The notes under the pieces are model-generated. The model was given only the letters and a program-made list of their open reading frames with translations, searched no databases and was not told the origin of the DNA. A stretch of DNA of 64,000 bases, taken from NCBI GenBank assembly GCA_037074705.1, contig CM073596.1, positions 23,286,001 through 23,350,000 on the forward strand. Direction: 5' to 3'. Position numbers and translations under genes: made by a program. Shown piece by piece: positions 14,561 through 26,500 of this stretch; position 1 is the first letter of the stretch; the number at the start of each line of letters is the position of its first letter. This stretch comes from Zhengitettix transpicula (Eukaryota; Arthropoda; Insecta; Orthoptera; Tetrigidae).

Positions 14561-14790
14561 TTTTTTTTAGAGTAACAGGCTACATCAGGGTCATCTACGT
14601 GTTAGCCTCTACCCTTTAATAGAATAAGAAGGGATTTGGCGCAGAAGGGAGAGGAAGGTAGTCAAGCCGGGCTGTAGTTTAAGGATCCTACCCGGCATTT
14701 GCCTATAACTGATGCAGGCCAAGCTCTTGAAAACCTGCATTATGGAGGTCGGGCTCTGGGTACTCGTCCCTTATAAGAAGGTAACTTGCA
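14561..14790 (-). repeat. Short interspersed repeat, family X
   Basis: A T-run at 14561-14568 is followed by AGTAACAGGCTACATCAGGG, a CCCTTTAATAGAATAAGAAG block, TTTAAGGATCCTACCCGGCA and a final 'GGGCTCTGGGTACTCGTCCC' segment. The same blocks recur in the same order at 23165, 35455 and 41144. This is a roughly 230 bp copy truncated at its distal end. Confidence 0.8.
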
Positions 14791-17487
14791 TAAATTGTTT
14801 ATATTTGTACTGCGGGAAGTACGCAAATCCTGGGACTGTAAACTTTGATTCTGATGCACCATCCTTTGGTCAGGATGCATGGATGTTTCTTTCAATTCTC
14901 GAAATGAGTTTACAGAAAAGTTCAGGACGTCGGAATTATATAAATACAATGACGAAGTTAGACTGATTATCAGAATGTGGATCGGTGGATCGTAGTTACT
15001 CTTCTCAAGCCTGAACATGTAGAAAAAGTCAGGGTATGAATCAAGCCCAAGAAGAAGAAAATCTCAGCAAATTCTTTTATTACTTCGTTGAACAACTTTG
15101 TTAGATAACACATCCGTGCTATACATTTTATGAATTTGTTACTGAAGACGTGACATGACAAATAATTGCGTTTAAGGTTGAAACCATAATTTGAATTGCC
15201 AGGTTGAAAAACCACAGCCGACTACATTAACATTTTTAAATGTTCAGCTGAAAAATTAAGTAAAAAAGTGTTTAGAATGAAATTAAATTTAGAAGCGAGA
15301 ATAAAGAAGAATTATATTGAGTTAGATAAGAAAATATGGAGAAACACAACGAGATATGGCAAGGACTGATGTTGCAAAGTTTCTTATATTCTGAAATTGG
15401 ACTCAGTAAAAAGTAATTAGTACGCTACTTAGTTAAAAATTAACATTTAATAATAAAAGTGTGATTTTAATATCCGCTTAAGAAATATTCGTTCTCTATT
15501 CGGGTTACAACTACAATTTAATAAAGTTGTTACTTTAAGACCAGGTTGAGTGTAATATTGGTAAACTGCACAAGTAACCTAGTTTTCATTTTTAACTGAC
15601 GGATCCTTGGAGAAGTCAGTTCATCAGGACGACTTGGCCTTGGGTGAAACTGCCGTAGATAAATTATAGCGGCGCGTCGGCTTTCTGACAAGAGAAGACC
15701 TCAAGACCACCGACCTTTTAATAGCGCTAGGCCTCTTAAAGGCTGGACTCGCACTGCAATTTAAGCATTTGCGCCGGAACTCAACTGAGGGCGGCCTTCA
15801 TTTCCCGCCATTTAAAATTCTATTAATGTATGAACGCAGGAGTTTTCTTTGGTTACGAGTAATTACACACCAGCATTGTCAGATGGTTTCATCTGGCGTT
15901 GGTACGGCCACGAAATAAACATGTGTAAAGGTTCCCACTAGAGCGTTTTCAGGAACAAAGTTTCACGTGACCTTGCATAATCCTCCAGAGTCAACTAGCT
16001 ACTTTCTTACCTGCAGTCTGCCAAAGTATTACGTTTATAAACTGATAGATATTAAATGCGCAAGTCAACTATTCCACAATCTCAACAAGTTACTTCCAAT
16101 ATTTAAAAAATTATTATTTCAAGCATCAATACTTAATTTTTAACATCATTCATAATAAAGTACGAAATTATTCAGTGTGTATTATTTATCATGTTATATT
16201 CGTTCCTGGCAATGCTGCAATTTGTGACGCCTCTACCAAAGAAAGTTTGTATAACATGTTTCTTGATCCTATAGGTTTTTGAGAAAAGTGGAGGAGGATG
16301 GTAGAAATAAGATTTTCTATAACGGAGTTAAGCCCTACATTATCTTAAATTATATTCATTTGCTATTCAATTAGTATGAAATTCTGATTTCCATCTTTAT
16401 CCGTTCCCACATTTCTTGTTATTTATGAAAGAATGACTGCAACGTATTGTGTAGGTGTTTTAATTACGTGGTTGTTCAGCCTGGCGGGGTGGAGGAACGG
16501 AGAGCGATTGAGTAGCTTCGTACAGGAGTTGGAGCTCTCTTTGAACGAAGCAGCCTCCACCGTGTTTACGACAGCTTATCACCACAGGACCTAGGGCTCT
16601 TTGTATGAAAGGATTAGCCATGAGATCGTTCTGAGTAATACGTTCTCAAAGGTCAACAGTTTGTGCGCCTATGTTAAAGGATAATATCGGGCAGCACGAT
16701 ACATCCGTGGAAGTTTGCCAATAGTTCTGATGCCCCTCCAGAGATCATTTTGCGAAACAAAGTCGTTGCTGCCGTAGGTTAACATATCTATAAAGAGCTT
16801 TCGCCAGAGGCAGCAAATATGGCCGTGTTTTAATATGCCTTTAAAACTACACGTATTAAGTACAGTACAAAATGCAAATGAAGCTTTGAATCATTTATTA
16901 TATTAGACGAAGGTTTAAATTCATTCTTTCTTAGCAAATTTAAATTCTTATGTTGAATCAGATTCTGCTAACGACAAAAATAAATCAACATATTCAGCTA
17001 AATTACATATCACTTCGCATTATTTTAACTCCCACAGTAAAAATATTATATACAATATGTCCCGTGAAACCCTTCGTCCAAGTAGAATATGTTGGCACTG
17101 TGTAACTAAAGCGATTCAGAGACTATATCTAAATTATTTTATTAAAGAGAATGGTAACGTAATAAAAGTATGCTATGTCACATTAAGCGTAGATAAATAC
17201 ACGAAGAGTTATGACGAAGGCATAAATTTGGGGATTAAAATTAGCTCCATTTAAATCATGACATGAATACGTAACACAAAAAACGTTATATATATATATA
17301 TATGGTATAAGTAAATATACGGAAGGGGAAGTAACTTTTGTCTTTTTATTTTCGTTATTCGTTGACCACGAACGATATGGGCAGATGCAACACTGATATA
17401 ATTTATTACATTCACTAACACATCACTTTATTATATGAACCCAATTTTTCTTTAATATAATCGTAAAACCTGAATATTAGTGAAAGT

Positions 17488-17491
<4 letters not shown>

Positions 17492-17525
<34 letters not shown>
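17492..17525. repeat. (TA)n microsatellite
   Basis: A pure TA dinucleotide run of about 34 bp; a shorter one lies at 17289-17303. Confidence 0.95.
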
Positions 17526-17528
<3 letters not shown>

Positions 17529-20024
17529 GTAAGCAGAACGATTTTTTACATAATATGTAAAAATCAAAATAGAATAGATTCTCTGGATTTCTCCGGGATC
17601 ATGTCCGTAAACAGCGACGTTTGAAGACTAACACTGTTAGCCGTCGAAACGTTCCTGTGTGCTGAGATGACCAGAGTGGATTATTGAAAAGAAATCATTA
17701 GATTTTTTTATAAAAATAATTATATAGAAAATTTTCTTCTCTCCAGTCTTTAGAAGGGAAAATAAAATCAATTGAAGCACACAAAAACTCCCGAAGGCAA
17801 GGCACTTATTTTATTCTTATTTTCAACGACAGTCATAAGTTGGTTATAACTTTCAATAGGCAGGTGCAGAAAATAACTAAAAGAAAATCAATCCTGCATC
17901 ACCCGAAATAAATGTTTCGCTTTCAGGGAAGTTCGAAGTATAAATAAATTCATAATTCCATCGATGTCGCTCGCTAGTATCCTTGTTATTGCACGTTTAA
18001 CAAGGCAATTTCTCCCAGTAATGTGTGCGGGGGCGTCGGGGAAGAGGGGTGGGTGTGAGGTATGAGGAAATCGACGTCCTGCATCGAATCTGCAGAGATT
18101 GCGTGCGGGCGGAGTGGAATGGAAAAGCGGCCTCAGCTGCAATACGCCAATTAATCTGCCAGCACGTGTGTGCCTCTGTTCATCACAATAATTTCCACAG
18201 TGTTCAGAAAACTATAACGTCCATCTTTAATTTATGAAACTACGCGCTGAAACGAATCACTGCCAACACTTTTTTGTTTAGTATTCTACGATATTCCAGA
18301 TCAATCGGTCGTCCTCGAATTCATTAAAAAGGTGAAACTAAGTATCTTTTCAATTTTAACGCTTTTATATCTATTATAGTATTTATAAGCTGTTGCCTTG
18401 TTTTGTGCTGATGCCAAATCAATTAAGACGCCCATATCTTTTACATTGAAACTATTATTAAAGAAATATGTCTATAAGTACGTGTATTATATATTATTAA
18501 TATCTGATGACTCGATTATTAATTTTAAAGTAACGTAGAATGGCCGATAATTTAGAAAGAGAAAATGGACGTTAGTATAGGAAGTAAATGTGTCAGCCGT
18601 AGTCTTATTATGGAAGTTCGTGAAGACTATAGTTAAAATCCGAAACACGCTTGGACTACGACTAACTGAGGCTCTGAAAACTTCCAGCCTTCGGGGCCAT
18701 TTATGACCTGTGGGAGAGTTTATGTCAGATATATCAATAACCCCTTTTTAATCAGAACAGAGAGTGTGTGTCGGTGTTTGTGTGCGCGCGCTTGTGTCGT
18801 GATAAAGGTTATAACTTTTACCGTCAACCCTGCAAGCTTGAGATATTTATGCTAAATCGAAATTAATAATAATTATTTGTACTTTTATCACCATATTTAA
18901 TTAAATTCAATATTTTCAATGAAAATTTACTAATAAATCATTATATCTAGCGGTTTCTGAGACGACACAAGTCTAGTTCCCGACGTAACTGCCTTGCTTG
19001 AGGTTGAGCAGGTAGAGGTTGTTGTCGAGTGCATTGGACAAAATTTTTGGATAACGTCCTTGGGAGAGGCTGGCAGGAATACAGGTTCTCACGTGTGGCC
19101 GACAGTCTAGCCAGATGGGCTATCAATACTGCAGGTTCGCTGGCTGGCTTGAGGAAGGCCCACGACCGGTTCCGTCTACCGTGACTCAGGAGTGGATCTG
19201 GGTTAGTGGTGTTAGCTCTTCACTCACCTAGTCTACGAGTGTCAAGTATGCCGCCAAATAAAAATTCGGAAGCTCAAGAACACTGAAAACCACATATCGC
19301 ATCACAAACGGCGGTACAACCTTCTGCCACTATATCAATCCATACCAAATTAAAATGTTCAGGCGAGAGTGAAAACATAAACTAATTTACGGGACAGTTG
19401 TAAAAAATCAGTACAATAATCCAATAATACAAGTTGATAACAGATTTATTTTACTCTTCATCCTACCATTTACGAGTCTGATTTACTGATACCATATTCG
19501 ACTGCTTATTCTTTATTGACATAAAATTGAAACAGAATAAATTACCATTAAATACGAAAGGAAAATATTTCACCACCAACTGGGTAACTTCTATCACAAT
19601 AAATGTACCGATATAGTATTGTTATTTTATCGGATTTTTCCCTCCACTCCATTGCCTGAAGCGTTTACATTTAAAAACCTTTGTTTTTCCTTCTGACGTC
19701 AGTGAAATTAACTGTTCCTTGCAGGAAGCTTCTGATTTTTATCTTTAATTCTAATTCAATGTTTTTATTTAATTATATGAAGATTATCGTTGTTCCGGAT
19801 TAAAAATGACACAAACACAGCATCATTTATGGTATGCCATTGCAGTAACATTAGAAACAAAATTTTCTAGCAATTATGTATGAAAGTACAGAAATTTAAT
19901 AATATAATAGTTTTCATTTCACCTGTCGGAACTTTCAAAAACTTCATTTTTCATATGCAAACACTTTTGTGCCATATATACATATACATATATATTATAA
20001 TATTATAGTGAATAACATCGGTAA

Positions 20025-20440
20025 GTGGCCGCCCTTGTGTCCGCGGGTCTGAGAAGGAATACATTAAATGGACACGTGCGTCCGAGAGGCTCCAAGAAGC
20101 CGCGGGTACGCGTCCCTTTTTTTTGCATCGTTTGGGGGGGGGGGGGCGGAGTACGAATATATTCTCCGAACCCGGGTGAAAGTTTACAGACGCAGGCAGA
20201 CCGACAGATAGAGGACGGAAAGTGGAGTGAGAGAGGCGAGAGGGTGAAAAATTTGGCGAGCGGTAGCCAACAAAAGGTTTTGGAGAGACGTCCATCGTGG
20301 GGAGGCCGAAGAAGGAAATCGTGTGCTGCTTACTACAAGACCAGTGATCCACTGCCACCAGTTAAAGTAAGGATCACCATTTCTGTAGAGTGCCTTGAAT
20401 AGCTATCGACCCGCCCACATTACCCTGTTGAGAAGGAGGA
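20025..20440. other. GC-rich island with overlapping open frames on both strands
   Basis: This block stands out from the surrounding AT-rich intron by its GC and CpG content and a poly-G run at about 20131-20144. It is open on the minus strand for 135 residues (19951-20358) and on the plus strand for 125 residues (20025-20402). Neither translation shows a family I recognise; the minus product is Pro/Ser-rich. The openness may simply follow from high GC. Candidates are an unrecognised exon, an unmethylated regulatory element or a GC-rich repeat. Confidence 0.3.
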
Positions 20441-20584
20441 GTTTATAACCAAGCCGGAGCTAATGATAATTTTATTTTGCAGACTATATGTATATCTGCT
20501 GACGCCCAATAATATTTTTTTATGTATTTTTGTATTTTCATGTAATAAAGTTTTTTTTATATTTAGTAATAAAGTCTAATCATT

Positions 20585-20586
<2 letters not shown>

Positions 20587-20623
<37 letters not shown>
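20587..20623. repeat. (TA)n microsatellite
   Basis: A pure TA dinucleotide run. Confidence 0.95.
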
Positions 20624-20625
<2 letters not shown>

Positions 20626-22282
20626 GAGTGAATATTTTACATATGATGCATTAAAAAGTTCAAACGTAATACTTTCTCCTCAAAATAAAAATATAGTTTT
20701 GAAATTCCACCAAATATTATATTCCATGTTGGATTAATTACGTATATTCATGAGCTGTAACTCTTCCATTTTCCACACAGATTTTATTTTATTTCGTAGT
20801 TCGACCAGACATGTTGTGAGCATTAAAAATTATGTTCACTTAATATTACTTTTATAAATTAGGCATTATAGCACCATCAGAGAAAAAGACTCATTTAAAT
20901 TAATGAATATATAGTTAATATTTTCTTTCATTCGGAATAATATAAAATGAATATTAAAATGGATTACGGAATAAAATAAAGTTTGAGAGGAGAAAACACA
21001 GGAAAATCTAAGAAAAGGGCGTTTAAATTATGAAGGTGAGGGGCGAAAGGACCGAGAGTTAATGATGTTTTGCAGAGTGTTGGCAGGAAATAGTATTACC
21101 GGATACGTTGTGCAATAAGAAAAATAATTGGATTACATAGGCTTTTTTAAAAAAGGATAACAAAGTTACTGTAGTTGCAGGATAACCTCCGTCAGTAGAT
21201 TCAAGTTAGTGAATATTGATTCTTTAACTCTGAAACTTGTATTTCAGGGTTAGTTTCTTAAAATTTATCGGTTTTTATTTTACATTTGGCTGTATTTCAA
21301 CTGTCAAAATTCACTATAGCTTCGAATAATCTAATAACTGTGCAACGGGAAAGAAAAACTTCTTGCCAAGATTTGAAAATATTATATCTAGTAGCATTAT
21401 TTGCTATTCTTAGGACCCAACTCAAAAAAAAAGTGTAGTGATAAATTATTCGGTAAAGAATAATTCTATTACGAGCATCAGAAATAGAATATTCACATAT
21501 TTTAAAATGAATATTCATATATTTTATGTGATGACAATATCAATCTGATGGAAGTCTCTTAAAATCAATTTGGGAATCAAAATTTAGAAACTCAAGTCAG
21601 TTTCAAATTATTTAGGAAACATGGTAACCAAATGCGTAAAAATGCACGGAAGAAATTAGAGATCAAAGACAATCACGTCAAATAAATCTTTTGAGAAGGT
21701 ATTATTGCTAGTAAGCAAACTGGAGTTGTCGCAAGGTTTGGACAATGAGCACTTGGACAAAAGGAATGATAATGCGACGAAGTGTGTTGCTGAGAAGGAA
21801 GGTAAAAATAAAGCGACAGATCAACAAATAAAGATATACCAGGAAATGTAAAAAGAAGAGATGATCCGTACTGAGAAAAGTTCTTCGTAGAAATGAAACT
21901 AACTGGTTATGAATAGAGGGAAATGGGCCATCAAACGACTTAATAAATAATTGTATACGACCTGGAAGCAGGATAACTCAGGTCACTGATGATTTGAAGA
22001 TAAGAAAAAACTATTGGATTTTAAAAAAAAGGAGTATTAAGATACGATTAAATTAAAAACTACATGTTCTGAGCAAGATCTGGGAGCAGTCATAAAACAG
22101 AATAATTGATAATGATAATACTGGACTTCAGTTCTTTATTTGCCTCGTTCTCTCACAAGTAGGCAAATCTTCCTTGAAGTATGAGACTTTGCTGACGAAG
22201 AAAGACCGGAATCAGCACATAGCTAGCAGGTTGAAGTTGACTGGGCATATTGAAGGCAATAACATAAAACGCGGTTTAATCT

Positions 22283-22302
22283 GGGGGTTTAGGGGGGGGG
22301 GG
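22283..22302 (+). other. Poly-G tract (possible G-quadruplex)
   Basis: A run of five G, then TTTA, then eleven consecutive G. The long run can supply several G-tracts, so a G-quadruplex is possible on the plus strand, which is the template strand for Musashi transcription. Confidence 0.5.
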
Positions 22303-23164
22303 AAGTGTCTAAGTCATACGAATATTTTTAGACTATTTTGATCTAGGTTTGATAGTGTAGTTCATGTTCGTATCTCATGTAATGTAAACCAATTACTGTG
22401 TAGATTGTTGGTGGTGGCAGGTGACTTTGGGTACTTGCATATGCAGTTACATATTTTTCCTGGCAGGCGACAGTGCATAAGAACGAGAGGTCGTGTTACG
22501 GGCGGGACCGCGAAACCTGAGCAAGCGTGTCCTTGTGCCCGGAGCTGCTGCTCATTCCCACAGCTACCACGGAGACTTCCTTTCACAAAAGACGCTGCAC
22601 ATATTCCACGAACTTACGCAACGCAATCCTTTAAAATGTTGCCACTCCGGATTCATGGATGTTTTATGTATTTCCCACGATAAGCGAGCATCTGCTTACG
22701 TAAGAAAACAACTAGAAGGGAAGTTACCCTCCACTTACAAACAGAACACTGAATTTGATTGTGCGCACTAAAAGGTTTATTAACCTCATCATAATTATTA
22801 AAATCAGAAAATCGCTTTAGTATTTCCGATCGAATATCCATCCATCCATTCTCAGTGTTTTCTCATTATCTGTCTCGAATAAATTCTGGAGGTAGATATG
22901 AGAAGTAATATGAATCAGGGACAATGCAAAGTAAATTGACAGTTTGATGGTCGTGTTCGTCGCTGTTCTTCTCCAAAAACTATATAATTTCCGATAGGAA
23001 ACTTTGAAAACAACTGTTCTTCACGAATATGTAGTAGTAGTGTTACCGAGTAATAAGAAAAGTAATTTCTATCAAATTAGCTAAAAAGTTTGGCTTCTAT
23101 AATCAAAGCAATTTGATAAACACAGCCAGGTAGTTCTGAAAAATAAATCCCGTGGAATAAACAA

Positions 23165-23520
23165 ATTCTGAAGTGTCCTTTAAGGGATTTGAAAGGGGAG
23201 TTGCGGAAGGGTAGATGTAGGTAGCCAAGAATTAACTAGGGCCCCCTGGCTTTCGTTTAAGGAGCCTACTCGGCATTCGCCAAAATGTGATGCAGGACAA
23301 ACACTTAAACCTGCATCAGGTAAGTCGGGCATTGGGTACTTGTCCCACGCCCTTACGATGGCGGGAAATAGGGTTTGATGTGGGGACCCAGCATTCCCTT
23401 TTCCATGCCTGGACCAGTTTAGGAGGCAGCTGGCCGATTGTTCCAATGGGAACATCGGACAACTCTTAGCGTACGCCTAAGATATTTAACCCCGCAACAG
23501 GCAGAGGAGCAAGGTAACGA
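23165..23520 (-). repeat. Short interspersed repeat, family X (longest copy)
   Basis: This copy lacks the T-rich head but carries the longest distal part. It includes TTTGAAAGGGGAGTTGCGGA, ACCTGCATCAGGTAAGTCGG, ACTTGTCCCACGCCC, GGGGACCCAGCATTCCCTTT and GGCAGCTGGCCGATTGTTCC. The 35455 copy shares the distal blocks, which defines an element of at least about 430 bp. No coding frame is conserved. A SINE or other non-autonomous element is the simplest explanation. Confidence 0.8.
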
Positions 23521-26500
23521 ATTGGCCAGTTTATAACGTGATAATGTGAAAATCTTCATAGAGAGAGATTAATAAATAATGTATGTTTAAACCTAAACTT
23601 TGACAGCTGTGACAGAGTTTGATTGGTGCTCGGCCATTGGCGAGTAGACTATGATGTCAATTCACTTTCGGTCCATAGCTTTCGTTACATTCCTCTATAC
23701 GTCAATGTACCCTACCACAACATGTGAAGTTTCATTTCAATAACCCAGTCCTCGGTATAATAATAATAATACCTATGAAAATAATAACTCGCCAAAGTCG
23801 AATCCAGTAAAATTTCAATCCTTGACTTTATAAATCCACTTCAGAAATGAATCCAAATAATGAAAACAAACAGGAGAAATGTTGAGTCCTTTGTGTCCTA
23901 CAGAAAATAAAAATATAAGAAAAATTCCTTGTGAAAACTTTTTTATACTTGCACAATTTCCTCTGTTCTGGATTTTTCTTCTTGTCGAAAAGTTTGTTGT
24001 GAAAGTACTGGCTCCAAAGGTGGCTGACATACCCCCAAGGGGGAGAGAGGAAGAGGGAATTTCTCGTATCCCAGTTTCAGAGCTGGGAACTCAACAACGT
24101 GTAAACATTGAATCGTTTCCAAGAGATAATTCAGGCGGACGCATACGTTTACTGCATAAAACACAAGACACGAATCGCGCTAATGTCCGGCAACGCTCGT
24201 AATTTTAGCTCCTTACAAGAAAATTGCTCTCTGCTCGAAAGATATCCTTTCACACTCAACGCGCTAACAACTCTCGCTATTAGAACGCCATTTAAGTGCA
24301 AAACATTCCCAGTTAATTGTAGCCGCGAGCACTCCTAATTAACGGTCAATTTAATTCCAAATAACTCCCACCATAAGTAATTTTTATTCCCTTTATTGCG
24401 CAAAATTAATAGTGCAAAAATTATTTTATAGTACGGAACGAGAGTTTTGACGTATCTAGAAAACTTACGTAAACGTCACGCATTTTCCTCAAGTTTCATT
24501 TAGTTACATTAGTGAGGCTAGTTGATATTATAGGAGAAATAAATCGAACAAGTTCAACGGGGCAGTTTAATTTGCTACGCGTAGAGTCAGAGTGGTCATG
24601 AAAACGAAAAATTATCGCTATTAGGATAGGATTTTTTTAAAAGTATGAAGAGAAAATAAATTCAAATCTTATTTACTGGAAAGTATCATGGAATAGTCAT
24701 AATTTCAAAATAATACGTTGGAACCAAAATAAATGGATGTTGGATAGTTTTAGTTTTTAAATAGAATTATTTACTTGGCAGAGTATGAGCAAGACAGTTC
24801 TATAAAGGAAAATAAATTTCAAGAAAATAAGGCAAACATAGAAAGAGTAATAATAGTACTTGCAGAAAAGCACAAATTACTCTCAAGAAGTGTATATAAT
24901 ATTATATTAAACTCAAGTGAAGAAGAGTTAATGAAACAAAAATATTCAGCTCTGTAGAAACAATGGTGTAATAGTGAAGATTTCTGTGACAACTTTTTGT
25001 ACATTACATTTTAATTTAGTATTAGTTTAAACTTTGTTAATTATGGACTTAATTACACTAATTACTTTATTCCGTGAATTAGTTAATATTCTCCGTTTTT
25101 CTCCGAGACCTTTTCTTAAGTAATAAGCAGGTTTACTGTAGTTAGTCGCGGTTTGCCGGGACCTAACATGTAATACTTAGCCATCTTCGTATCTTCGTAG
25201 CGTACTGGTAAGTTATGTCTTTCACGTGTAACAACTCAGGCTCAATTCCAGTCATAACAGCTCTTTGTGGCGCCTTGTACAGTCCGTGTAACAACACTCA
25301 AGTTGCCTAAGTTTAGTGTAAACTTCTGTTATCTAACACAATTTCTTTATTTGGGAAACAATAACATCTCGCTGATCTTACAATATGCGCATACATTAAA
25401 ATTAAAATTATATCAAACTTAAGTAAATCTCATTGCTAATGTATAAGTTCAATATCAAAACTAAATGAGGTATTCCAGTACGACGTTTAACGCTAACTGA
25501 GAATTAGTTTGGCGGGTAGTATAAATTTAAGCATTAATCCATATATTCACAGATTTTACCATGAACTACTCTAGTTTTGAAGTTTGATGATAATGGTACC
25601 GATACATTGGTTATATTATGCACATTACCGTGATATTCCTTCATCTATTGTACTGGAATTTTTTAAAGAGAAAGAAACATCCAGGATTTGACCTAGTAAG
25701 AAACTAAGGAAAAAGGAATAGGTACCAATCGAAATAAATGCGGAAGGAAGCTTGAGAGGATAATCAGTAAATATTTAGACATGAATGGAAGGAACAAGTT
25801 AGTTATGCAACCAGGGAAGCGTGTAATTGTCTGAACTGAGTCATAAGATACTTAAAAAAGGAAAGTATAAAGTCCAAATAAATAGCTTACTTCGCTCTTA
25901 ATGAAATATGGAGCAACAATTTTGATATCACAGAAGGAAAAAATCTAAAGTTGGAGAGTGGAGCCTGGACACGGCTACGAAACCGTAAAGAAAATAATTA
26001 TAGGAACCAATCATTTTAAGGCTTTTTTGGCAGGATCTTCCTCGCAAACAGCCAACTAATTACGTGGAAAATGGATACTATTTTCAAAATGAATAAAGGG
26101 ACATTGGTTGACTCTTTCGTAAATATAACAATAAGTGACTAGAATCCTCCATCAGGGTTGTTTACAAAATATCCTGTGACGGAAGGAAAATATGGGCTCA
26201 ACTTGAGCTCACATATGTGAAAAACCGTATTAAAGGTCAGCTGTAGTGTTACAAAAACAATAGATAGAAATAAATATTACCTTAAATGTAGAATCACTTC
26301 CAAGTATAAGTATATTTTACTTATCAAGCTGAAAGTGTAATAGTTACATATGTATGAGACAGTGACAAAATTGATTTTAATTTATTGCCAGGCCGTAATT
26401 TAGGTTCAATTCAAATTAGTATCTAAATATAGTGTATTCCAACGAGATAGTTTCCCATTTGTAAATTAATAAATACATACACGCAATAAACACGATAAGA

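Larger units (their letters stand above)
14791..23160. other. Intronic sequence, no recognised gene
   Basis: AT-rich intron with several CpG-richer patches: 15600-15900, 16470-16800, 18010-18190, 18960-19260 and 20025-20440 (listed separately). None contains a domain I recognise or a Musashi RRM exon. Microsatellites at 17492 and 20587 are listed separately. Confidence 0.35.

Noticed and set aside
25190..25310. tRNA-like segment (GGCTCAATTCC with an A-box-like upstream)
   Set aside because: B box is imperfect, no acceptor stem and no second copy in the window; too weak to call.
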